From JBGPIK01 sp041484845 (GTDB taxonomy: Bacteria > Desulfobacterota > Binatia > UBA9968): a stretch of DNA of 64,000 bases. The stretch covers positions 1-64,000 of the forward strand of contig JBGPIK010000001.1 in the NCBI GenBank assembly GCA_041484845.1, written 5' to 3'. The notes below the pieces were generated by a model. It made no database searches, was not told the DNA's origin, and worked only from the letters and a program-made list of their open reading frames with translations. How positions within the stretch are numbered: the stretch's first letter is position 1; every line of letters starts with the position of its first letter. The position numbers and the translations under genes were made by a program. Shown here piece after piece: positions 25,356-32,446 of this stretch.

Positions 25356-26777
25356 TTAACCGGCTTGGTCGTCCCCGGGAATGATCAGCTTCTGGCCGAT
25401 GAAAATATAATTGGGATTTTTCAAAGTGTCGCGGTTAGCCTCGTAGATTTTCTCCCATTTGGAGACCGCATTATAAAACCGCTCAGCTAATTTGCTCAAA
25501 GTATCACCGCTTTTTACGACGTACTGTTGGGTCGCAGGGGCAGCCGTTTTCGCGGCGGGGGCCTGCGCCGATGGTTGCTTATCGGGCGTCGCCGGTACCT
25601 GCTTCGCAACCGGCTTTACTTTTTCGTCTGTTCCCGCCGGCCTAACCTTCGTCTCTACCGTAGGCGTTTTTTCCTTCGCGGCGGCGGGGCTGGAGGCGGA
25701 CGCGCTTTCGACGCGTGGGGTTGTCTTCGCTACCGCTGTAGATTTGTACAGCCGGTCGATAAACCCGCTGCTATCAAGTTCTTTTATGAAAGATACGTCC
25801 ACGAATTGCTCGGGACGAGCTGCACGCGCACTCGCGTCCTTCGCTCCCATTTCCCGCAGCATGATTTGAATCCCTTTTATCGTGGGGTAGGGCTTTTCCG
25901 GTATTAATGCCTGACCAATTGATTCATAAGCTTCCTGAAGGGCGTCGGGATCATCTGTTTTAAGATATTTTGCCATTATCGCCAGTGCTTCCTTGCGGTG
26001 CGTCTTCATGTAGTGAATACCTTCAACAAAACCTTTAAGGACGTTACGGACCAGTTCGGGCTGAGATTTAATTAGGTTCTGGTTTACGGCCAGTCCGGTG
26101 TGCTGGTATTCGAGCCCGAGCATTTGCAGATCCGCGAGAGTATTAAAGCCCATTTTAGTCGCCTTTGCGGTCAAGGGAATCGCGATCATGACGCCATGAA
26201 TTTTTCCGGTTTCCAGCGCGCTGAAGCGGGCAGGCTGACTGCCGATTTGTATGATAGCGACGTCTTTATCGGGGATAAGGCCGTATTTTTCCAGCGCATA
26301 TCGAGTAGCAAAATCCGACGACGAGCCGATTCGGCTGACAGCGACGGCCTTGCCTTTAAGCTGATCGGGGCGAGTAATTTCCCGAGCGACGATAAGTTTA
26401 TAGTCCATCGTATTCAAGAATCCCGCGATCATCACCACGCCCGATCCCTGAAGATTGCTCTGTAGCACCGAGGTGCCCGCAACTTGGGCGGCGACTACGT
26501 CTCCCGAAATTAGTGTTTGTACGGTTCTGCTTCCGCTCTCGATGAAGATCAGTTGAGCGTCCAAACCGTATTTACGGAATATTCCGCTTTCATATGCTAC
26601 CCATGCTGGCGCCTGACTGGGCGATATGCCACTGTACGCAATGACAACTTTCTTCAGGGGCTGCGGGGTTCCGGCGTCTGCGGCAAGAGCGGACGATGGA
26701 GAGAGCCCGACGACCGTTAACAATGCGAATATAACGCGATAAAACCGATAGAAAAGATTTTCAAGGCTGGTATTCAT
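25356..26777 (-). CDS. NMT1/SsuA-type solute-binding protein fused to a C-terminal LysM domain
   Basis: 473 residues. Signal peptide at about 1-32 (FALLTVVGLSPSSALA). NMT1/SsuA periplasmic binding domain from about 42 to 330: VVIAYSGISPSQAPAWVAYESGIFRKYGLDAQLIFI, SGDVVAAQVAG, KGKAVAVSRIGSSSDFATRYALEKYGL. A Pro/Ala/Lys-rich linker (about 345-418) leads to a LysM domain at about 420-468 (YVVKSGDTLSKLAERFY, NPNYIFIGQKLIIPG). LysM binds peptidoglycan, so the sensor or binding lobe would be tethered to the cell wall. No transporter permease is encoded nearby, so it may be a sensory binding protein for the HAMP sensor encoded 24 bp upstream. The fusion is unusual in my knowledge. Confidence 0.9.
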   Translation of the reverse strand: MNTSLENLFYRFYRVIFALLTVVGLSPSSALAADAGTPQPLKKVVIAYSGISPSQAPAWVAYESGIFRKYGLDAQLIFIESGSRTVQTLISGDVVAAQVAGTSVLQSNLQGSGVVMIAGFLNTMDYKLIVAREITRPDQLKGKAVAVSRIGSSSDFATRYALEKYGLIPDKDVAIIQIGSQPARFSALETGKIHGVMIAIPLTAKATKMGFNTLADLQMLGLEYQHTGLAVNQNLIKSQPELVRNVLKGFVEGIHYMKTHRKEALAIMAKYLKTDDPDALQEAYESIGQALIPEKPYPTIKGIQIMLREMGAKDASARAARPEQFVDVSFIKELDSSGFIDRLYKSTAVAKTTPRVESASASSPAAAKEKTPTVETKVRPAGTDEKVKPVAKQVPATPDKQPSAQAPAAKTAAPATQQYVVKSGDTLSKLAERFYNAVSKWEKIYEANRDTLKNPNYIFIGQKLIIPGDDQAG

Positions 26778-26801
26778 TGCTGGTCTCCTTTTTATCCGAT
26801 G

Positions 26802-27587
26802 TTACTCTCGATTTAGACGCAACATAGCCGCTTTCAGGCTGGCTCTCATTCTTTCGAGTGAACGCGCCAATTCGCCGACCTCATCGTCGCCTTGAACCGA
26901 AACGGATGCGTCCAAATTGCCGCGACTAATTTCGTCGGCGCTCGATTTTAGCTCCAGTATCGGGCGGATGGTTTTGCCCGCGATGATAACCGAAATAGCT
27001 ATACCGATCACGAGGCAAAGCGCAATCAGGCCAATAATGGGGAGGACCGTACCGCGCACGTCTTGCTGAACGGTGTCGGCCCATAACCCGACGTGGACCG
27101 CCCCTAACTGGCCGTCGAGAATAGGCGTTTGGGTTTCATAAACGGGTTTGCCGTGGATCTTTGTGGTGCGCGACGCAGAGGTCCGCTGGTTGCCGAGGTC
27201 AGATGAATCCTTCAGCTCCGCCGGAAAAGGTTGCAGGCTGCCGGCGAGAATTTCGCCTTTGGGGTCTTGGATATAGGCATAAGCGACGCCATCTAATCTC
27301 CCGTATTTGGCGATGAGCGCATCCAATTCAAGCGTGCTCTTTTTTGATACGTATCCAGCGGCGGCATCACTGAGGTTGGTTGCGATCGCGGCCGAGCGCA
27401 AGTCGACCTGTCGCTGTAGCGCATTTCCCGTGAGGATGTAAACGATGCCAATCACGCAAATGCCTAAAACAATCAGCAGGCCGCTAAAGGCGGTCGTGAT
27501 CTTCCATTTCAACCCTCCGCTTTGAAATGGCAAAGTCATGGACTTTGCAACCTTGGAGCTCTGAAAAGATAATGATTCCTGAGGCAT
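26802..27587 (-). CDS. Membrane sensor ending at a HAMP domain, no output domain
   Basis: 261 residues: helix 1 at about 28-52 (TAFSGLLIVLGICVIGIVYIL), a periplasmic sensor of about 130 residues with a single-Cache-like look (VAYAYIQDPKGEILAGS, GAVHVGLW), helix 2 at about 180-205 and HAMP at about 205-255 (IRPILELKSSADEISRGNLDASV, DEVGELARSLERMRASL). The protein stops directly after HAMP, where a kinase, cyclase or chemoreceptor domain is normally found. It probably signals through a partner protein. It sits between the NMT1-LysM gene and the DUF4388 gene in one operon; those products are candidate partners. Confidence 0.88.
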   Translation of the reverse strand: MPQESLSFQSSKVAKSMTLPFQSGGLKWKITTAFSGLLIVLGICVIGIVYILTGNALQRQVDLRSAAIATNLSDAAAGYVSKKSTLELDALIAKYGRLDGVAYAYIQDPKGEILAGSLQPFPAELKDSSDLGNQRTSASRTTKIHGKPVYETQTPILDGQLGAVHVGLWADTVQQDVRGTVLPIIGLIALCLVIGIAISVIIAGKTIRPILELKSSADEISRGNLDASVSVQGDDEVGELARSLERMRASLKAAMLRLNRE

Positions 27588-27620
27588 GTCTCCTCCCGGG
27601 TAAATTAAAGGTAGATAACG

Positions 27621-28415
27621 TTAGAATTTCTTGAAATTAGAAATCTCTTGGAACATTGCTTCTTCAAATTTGTTGCGTACTTGATTGTCTGAGATTTCAC
27701 GACTCATCAAGGCTATGAGTTCGTCCAATTTGGCCTCAGGTAAAGTATCTCGCGATTCACCCAGAGCTTCGATTTGATCCCGCAGTACCATCGATGCCAT
27801 CGGTCCCATCACCTCAGTGAGGATGGATGTAAGCCGGTTTAATAGGGCCGGCGGCACGAGTTCACCCGTAGGTTTTGACGCAGGTGAAACGACCTCGACC
27901 AGACCTGATTTATGGAGATTGAAAACGACTTTTGCGGTATAGGCGTAAGGAATACGCAACAGCTCCGCGATGTCTTGCATGCTGCGAATCCCATCGATCT
28001 TGCTGAGCACGCGCCAGCCGACGTGAGGAACGGTGATCGGACCGGTTTGTTCCTCACCGAGATCGGCAATACGAAAGACGGTCTTCCCTGACGGAACCAC
28101 TTCGAGAATGCTTTCCCATTCTCGACTCATCGCTTTCACTTCTTCGAGAATCTCCGAAGAGGTCTTTTTGATGGTGGGCGAAGGCGGTGCGCCATTCGGC
28201 AGCAAGCTGAAGGTTCCTTCTCCCCAAGTGACTGGATAAAGCAAAGCCTTTTCACCGTCGCCTATGGGGCAGGTCGCATGCACGATGCTACCATCCACGA
28301 AATAAACTTCGACGGTTTCCTTGCCGCGCGCAAGTTTGAGAATGCCACTCTTCTTGCCACCGGTTGCAAGCAGAAGAATATCGTTAAGGCTGATTTGTGC
28401 GAGATTTCCTTGCAT
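27621..28415 (-). CDS. DUF4388 (PATAN-like) domain protein
   Basis: 264 residues. The N-terminal DUF4388 domain (about 1-110) reads GNLAQISLNDILLLATGGKKSGILKLARGKETVEVYFVDGSIVHA, then GEGTFSLLPN. This module is common in multicomponent signalling and gliding/pilus-control proteins of deltaproteobacteria. A helical middle part follows (GWRVLSKIDGIRSMQDIAELLRIPYAYTAKVVFNLHKSGLVEVV), which looks like a winged-helix, and the C-terminus is helical. Cytoplasmic. It likely acts as an adaptor in the same pathway as the HAMP sensor (inference). Confidence 0.87.
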   Translation of the reverse strand: MQGNLAQISLNDILLLATGGKKSGILKLARGKETVEVYFVDGSIVHATCPIGDGEKALLYPVTWGEGTFSLLPNGAPPSPTIKKTSSEILEEVKAMSREWESILEVVPSGKTVFRIADLGEEQTGPITVPHVGWRVLSKIDGIRSMQDIAELLRIPYAYTAKVVFNLHKSGLVEVVSPASKPTGELVPPALLNRLTSILTEVMGPMASMVLRDQIEALGESRDTLPEAKLDELIALMSREISDNQVRNKFEEAMFQEISNFKKF

Positions 28416-28443
28416 AGTCTTGACCGGGTTAACAGATTACCTG

Positions 28444-28770
28444 TTAACGGTCCTCCATCGAACGACGAGAGTTGACTCCCACTGTAGACTTTTTCCCATG
28501 CTCGTTGGTATCATCGTGCCCATTCAGGGTGACTTTGAGCGCCTTGATAACCGCGAGACTTTTGCTGATTCCAACCATCTGATCCATGGTGGATTTAATT
28601 TGGCTCTGCAATAAGTCGACCTCTTCGGCAGATATGGTTTGTAATTGCGTTTGCAGCTCGTCGTAGAGCCGTGTGATGCCGTCGATTTGTCCCAACGACT
28701 CCGTTTTTTGGGTGATGCCTTCGTAGAGTCGAGAGATATCTTCCGTGAGATTTTGCAGTTCGTTTTTCAT
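28444..28770 (-). CDS. Small coiled-coil protein of unknown function
   Basis: 108 residues from ATG 28770, which has GGAGAGAGG upstream; a longer reading from 28893 overlaps the upstream gene and looks spurious. The sequence is almost entirely heptad-like helix (NLTEDISRLYEGITQKTES, GITRLYDELQTQLQTI, LLQSQIKSTMDQMVGISKSL). No known domain. Cotranscribed between the 448-residue coiled-coil/TM protein and the DUF4388 gene, so it may bind one of them. Confidence 0.7.
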   Translation of the reverse strand: MKNELQNLTEDISRLYEGITQKTESLGQIDGITRLYDELQTQLQTISAEEVDLLQSQIKSTMDQMVGISKSLAVIKALKVTLNGHDDTNEHGKKSTVGVNSRRSMEDR

Positions 28771-28792
28771 ACCGTTATTCCACCCTCTCTCC

Positions 28793-30139
28793 TTATGGTC
28801 TATTTTTGAGTCGAGAATTATTTTCCGTTTCGTGGAGCGCGCCTTTTTCAGCAACGGTTGCGCCGGGCCGGTTTGCAAGGCTGTCGTGATCACTGGATCC
28901 GGCCGAAGTGGAGGGACGGCTCTGAGCCGGTGTCGAAGTTTGCGAGTTCATGGCTCTCGGCGAGAAATAATAAAAGCCTGAAAAGATGAGAGCGAGGAGT
29001 AAAAATGCAGCAATCACGCCGGTTTTGAGGTTAATCGGGCTTTGGCGTGGATAAAGATCATATTCGCCGTAGTCCTTGATCAGTTTTTTTAATTGCCGAT
29101 CGAGGTCGCCGTTTGTCTTAGTGCTCGGAAGATTTTTTCTTTCAAACTCGATCTCGGTCGAGCGCACGGTAGGATCGGCGTAAATTTTGGTGGTGTTCAC
29201 AGGAGGAGAATCCGGAATTTCGATTGTTGGGGAGGACTTCCGAGAAGCCGCGAATTCTCCATAGTTCTTTATGAGATCGTCGAGAAGTCTTTGATCAAAG
29301 TCCGTGCTCGCGGTTGTAGCAACCGTGTCCTTGGTCTCTTCCTCGTTTGCCGTGGCTGCTGGAGAAGTGAAGCGCGGGCTTGCTTCCGTATTTGCGTCGC
29401 AGCTTCCAGACGCTGCTGAGTCGCAGATGTCGATCTGCGGCTCGTCCACCGGCAAAATTTCTGAATCCGGTGTCAGGAGCGGATCGAACGCTGTCGCCGA
29501 CGACAAATCCGCGACCCGTGAAGCCAATTGATCTTCAAGGCCATTTTCTTGCTCTACCACGGTGGCGGTGGTGATCTCGGTTTGAATCGCCGACTGCGAG
29601 GTCAAAGCGGGGAGATTGATTGCTTCGAGGGATTGCGCTGCGTCGCCCTTTTCGCTGTCTTCGGCCACTCTTGGTATTGGCGCATCATTTTCTTGGACCT
29701 GCGCGCACGTCCTGATGGATTGGTCCGCGTCGCCGGCGATTTGAGTGCCTGGAATCTTCGCTGACTTGTTTAAGCGCGGGAATTGGATGAGTTTGTTCGC
29801 CTGCATGAATGTTTGAATGGGGGCATGTTTTTCTACGGCGTCGAGTTTAGCGATCTCAGCACAGTCACTCAAAGGTTGCTCTACAGCATCGCGCACGGCA
29901 GCCATAGACGCTTTGATTTCCGTGAACGTTTCCAGCTTTCCCCGCAGGTCGGATAGGCGTAATAGGAGGGTTTGAGTCTTATCATGGGCGTTACCTACAT
30001 CATCAGCGCTAAAGTTTTCAAGTCGCTGCTGGAGGCCCTGAATAGAGTTGACCACCTTACCGAAAGAGCCCAGGTTGGGTAGATCGTCCGGAGAAGTGCC
30101 CGCTGCAAGTCGTATCTCTTCTTTTTGTGCTGATAGCAT
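28793..30139 (-). CDS. Coiled-coil protein with C-terminal membrane helix and repeated LIK-YGE motif
   Basis: 448 residues, first gene of the operon behind a sigma-54 promoter. The N-terminal 130 residues are helical/coiled coil (SIQGLQQRLENFSADDVGNAH, LLLRLSDLRGKLETF). A low-complexity acidic linker (about 135-270) follows. Two copies of a 15-residue motif occur: DQRLLDDLIKNYGEF and DRQLKKLIKDYGEYD, about 65 residues apart. One membrane helix at about 370-391 (GVIAAFLLLALIFSGFYYF) is followed by a short Ser/Pro-rich tail. Most of the protein is therefore cytoplasmic with a small periplasmic tail. I do not recognise the family. The repeated motif is probably a docking site. Confidence 0.75.
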   Translation of the reverse strand: MLSAQKEEIRLAAGTSPDDLPNLGSFGKVVNSIQGLQQRLENFSADDVGNAHDKTQTLLLRLSDLRGKLETFTEIKASMAAVRDAVEQPLSDCAEIAKLDAVEKHAPIQTFMQANKLIQFPRLNKSAKIPGTQIAGDADQSIRTCAQVQENDAPIPRVAEDSEKGDAAQSLEAINLPALTSQSAIQTEITTATVVEQENGLEDQLASRVADLSSATAFDPLLTPDSEILPVDEPQIDICDSAASGSCDANTEASPRFTSPAATANEEETKDTVATTASTDFDQRLLDDLIKNYGEFAASRKSSPTIEIPDSPPVNTTKIYADPTVRSTEIEFERKNLPSTKTNGDLDRQLKKLIKDYGEYDLYPRQSPINLKTGVIAAFLLLALIFSGFYYFSPRAMNSQTSTPAQSRPSTSAGSSDHDSLANRPGATVAEKGALHETENNSRLKNRP

Positions 30140-30190
30140 GACTGCAAATCCCGTAAAAGCCTAGCGATTTAGCGCACCGTGTTTGTCTAA

Positions 30191-30206
30191 AGCAAAACAG
30201 TTGCCA
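30191..30206 (-). promoter_or_regulatory. Sigma-54 promoter of the coiled-coil / DUF4388 / HAMP / NMT1-LysM operon
   Basis: The minus strand reads TGGCAACTGTTTTGCT: a TGGCA -24 half and a perfect TTGCT -12 half at the exact consensus spacing. Transcription would start near 30180, about 40 bases before the start codon at 30139. Two palindromes lie upstream at enhancer distances. The adjacent upstream operon encodes an NtrC-type activator. Confidence 0.72.
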
Positions 30207-30246
30207 TCAGTTGTCAGCGGAAAAAATTCGTCTTTTCAGTAACATA

Positions 30247-30262
30247 AGGACAGTTTTGTCCT
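30247..30262. promoter_or_regulatory. Palindrome upstream of the sigma-54 promoter
   Basis: AGGACAGTTTTGTCCT: 6-bp arms with a 4-bp spacer, centred about 75 bp upstream of the predicted start. A candidate binding site for the NtrC-family activator. Confidence 0.4.
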
Positions 30263-30289
30263 AAAAGTGCTAGATTATTCCCACAGTTC

Positions 30290-30304
30290 TGTTCATCTTG
30301 AACA
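30290..30304. promoter_or_regulatory. Second palindrome upstream of the sigma-54 promoter
   Basis: TGTTCATCTTGAACA: perfect 6-bp arms with a 3-bp spacer, centred about 117 bp upstream of the predicted start, a classical upstream-activator distance. It could alternatively be an operator for the leftward end of the preceding operon. Confidence 0.42.
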
Positions 30305-30346
30305 ATATTGTACGTGGTTGTGTGCCGCTAATTTGTTGCTTGACAA

Positions 30347-31150
30347 CTACCGTGGCTCCAAAATGAGGAGCTGCCTCCGCGAATCAATGGAAGTATGAAA
30401 ACGACTAAGGAAGTCCAGTCCGAGTAAACCGCCTAGCGTTGAGTGGGCGGAAATGTCATGAATGGCGACGGTAAGATTTGTCGCCTCGGCAGCGCCTACT
30501 TTTATCGAGCCTAGGCGGGCCAAAGCAACGTTGATGAGTCCGTTTGCAGTTGAAATGGTAGCGCGCGATGCCTCGTTGAGACTGAGACTCGCGGCAAGTT
30601 GACGTGAAACTACGGTATAGCTCGCGCCCGTATCCAGTAGCATAAAAGCTTGAACTGTGCGGTTGAGCGTTACGGTCACAAAGGCAGCGGAGCCGGTCAT
30701 ATGAATCGGCACTAGAACGGCACTGGATGATGTCGAATCCGACGAAACCGAAGGTATTTCAACCGGAAGCGTCGAAGCGCGTCGACTGGGCAAAGATCTA
30801 AAAAAGTCCTCCGTCCGTTTCGCGTCGTCGGAATCTCCGGCTTTGATCCAGCCGACGAGGCCGCTTTGGGTTTTTACCAAGTACCATTTTGAACCCTCGC
30901 TGCCAATTGTTTCCGCGACCGGCAATAGAGCATCATCCGACTTCGGTACTTCGATCTGAGGCGATGACTCATCGGGCGCTGTGAATAGTCGTAGCGCGCG
31001 AGTTACTTTGAGTGGCGGACGGGTAGGACCGGTTTGTGCAGCGGCAAAAGGTGTAAGTAGCAGGAGCAAAATCAGCACGGCTGAAGTATTTCGCACCGTT
31101 TTTACCAAACTGGTTCTTGATCGATGTCCAGTACGACGGCCGGAAAACAA
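30347..31150 (-). CDS. Exported retropepsin-like aspartyl protease with SH3-like domain
   Basis: 267 residues. Signal-anchor near residues 20-38 (VLILLLLLTPFAAA). SH3b-like domain at about 48-108 (LRLFTAPDESSPQIEV, WYLVKTQSGLVGWIKAGD). Clan AA aspartyl-protease-like domain at about 150-267: VTVTLNRTVQAFMLLDTGASYTVVS with the DTGA active-site motif, then GLLGLDFLSRF. Such single-domain retropepsins act as dimers. The periplasmic SH3b suggests binding to cell wall or a partner. Eight bases downstream of the sigma-54 activator gene, so cotranscribed; substrate unknown. Confidence 0.87.
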   Translation of the reverse strand: MFSGRRTGHRSRTSLVKTVRNTSAVLILLLLLTPFAAAQTGPTRPPLKVTRALRLFTAPDESSPQIEVPKSDDALLPVAETIGSEGSKWYLVKTQSGLVGWIKAGDSDDAKRTEDFFRSLPSRRASTLPVEIPSVSSDSTSSSAVLVPIHMTGSAAFVTVTLNRTVQAFMLLDTGASYTVVSRQLAASLSLNEASRATISTANGLINVALARLGSIKVGAAEATNLTVAIHDISAHSTLGGLLGLDFLSRFHTSIDSRRQLLILEPR

Positions 31151-31158
31151 AAGCCACG

Positions 31159-32439
31159 CTATAGCGGCAGTGCAAACTTCTCGATTTTGCGATACAGCGT
31201 CCGGGTTGATATTCCCAGAGCCTCTGCTGCCTTGGCCTTGTTGCCATTCGTTTGACGGAGGGCGTCCTCAATAAGCGTTTTTTCGCCCTCTTCGATGTTA
31301 CGTATTGCTTTTGTGCCGATCTCTTCGCGACGTCCGGTTGCATACTGCTGCAAATTCATGGGTAAATCACTGATCGTAATATATTCACCATCAGACACCA
31401 TGACGGAGCTTTCGATCACGCTTCTCAGTTCCCGAATATTTCCTGGCCAATGGTAGTCTAAGAAAAGCGCCTTGACCGAACTAGTGAGCTTTTTCAGCGG
31501 CTTCTGATACTGGTTGCAACAGTGATACACGAAGTTTGCAACCATGAGGATGATATCTTCTCTTCGTTCTCGTAGTGGAGGAAGTATGACTCTGGCACTG
31601 TTGAGGCGAAAGTACAGGTCTTTTCTGAAACCGTTGTTCTGAATGGCATCTTCAAGTTCTTTGTTGGTTGCTGCAATGATTCGAACGTCGCTTATTCGAG
31701 GCGATGATTCGCCCACCTTGTAGAACTCGCGCGTCTCGAGAAAGCGCAAGAGCTTCAACTGGATGGCCGGCGCAAGATCGCCAATTTCGTCGAGGAACAA
31801 AGTCCCGCCTTCGGCGGCTTCGATCAGCCCCTTTTTGTTGCGATCCGCCCCTGTGAAGGCTCCCCTGACGTAACCGAACAGTTCGCTTTCAACCAGGGTT
31901 TCGGGAATTGCTGTCATGTTGCATCCAACGAAAGGTCTATTTGTCCGAGAGCCTTGCGAATGTATGTACTGGGCCATGATTTCTTTGCCGGTGCCGGTTT
32001 CACCCGTGATGAGTACCGTAATGTCGTGCATGGCGTAACGATTGGCGAGATTCAAAACTTCATGAAACTGGGGCGTCTCGCCGATCATTTGCGGTACATT
32101 GAGGGCTACGGCGGTTTTGCCCTCGTCCGTCGATTGTGCAAAATGGCCGATCAGGGTGTAGAGATTGTGCGCGTGTTCAGCATGGTAACAAACGAGTGAG
32201 AGATCGGCAGGATGGTCGCGGACCCGCTCCATAAATTTTTCCCAGCCGTCGCCACGGCACAGCGCCATGTCCGCAAAGATAACTTTAACCTGATCCAACG
32301 GAAAACCCGAAAACACTCGCTCCGCCTCTTGTACGTTGCGGCTCACATGAACTGAGAAATCCCTCGCCTCCAATATTTTTAAAAGTGAAATAAGTGCGGA
32401 GTCGAGTGGCTGGATCAGGAGGGCTAAAGGTTTTGGCAT
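31159..32439 (-). CDS. Sigma-54-dependent activator, NtrC family (receiver - AAA+ - Fis HTH)
   Basis: 426 residues. Receiver-like domain (1-115) with an Asp at VIFADMALC in the phosphoacceptor strand, although the usual acidic pocket and Thr/Lys are not obvious, so phosphorylation is uncertain. AAA+ domain (about 130-370): Walker A ITGETGTGKEIMAQYIH, GAFTGA loop for sigma-54 contact in ELFGYVRGAFTGADR, Walker B GGTLFLDEIGDL, and R-finger region. C-terminal Fis HTH: LIEDALRQTNGNKAKAAEALGISTRTLYRKIEKF. It should open sigma-54 promoters; those at 12781, 30191 and perhaps 12493 are nearby candidates. Part of the operon 33910 to 30347. Confidence 0.95.
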   Translation of the reverse strand: MPKPLALLIQPLDSALISLLKILEARDFSVHVSRNVQEAERVFSGFPLDQVKVIFADMALCRGDGWEKFMERVRDHPADLSLVCYHAEHAHNLYTLIGHFAQSTDEGKTAVALNVPQMIGETPQFHEVLNLANRYAMHDITVLITGETGTGKEIMAQYIHSQGSRTNRPFVGCNMTAIPETLVESELFGYVRGAFTGADRNKKGLIEAAEGGTLFLDEIGDLAPAIQLKLLRFLETREFYKVGESSPRISDVRIIAATNKELEDAIQNNGFRKDLYFRLNSARVILPPLRERREDIILMVANFVYHCCNQYQKPLKKLTSSVKALFLDYHWPGNIRELRSVIESSVMVSDGEYITISDLPMNLQQYATGRREEIGTKAIRNIEEGEKTLIEDALRQTNGNKAKAAEALGISTRTLYRKIEKFALPL

Positions 32440-32446
32440 AATCGAT

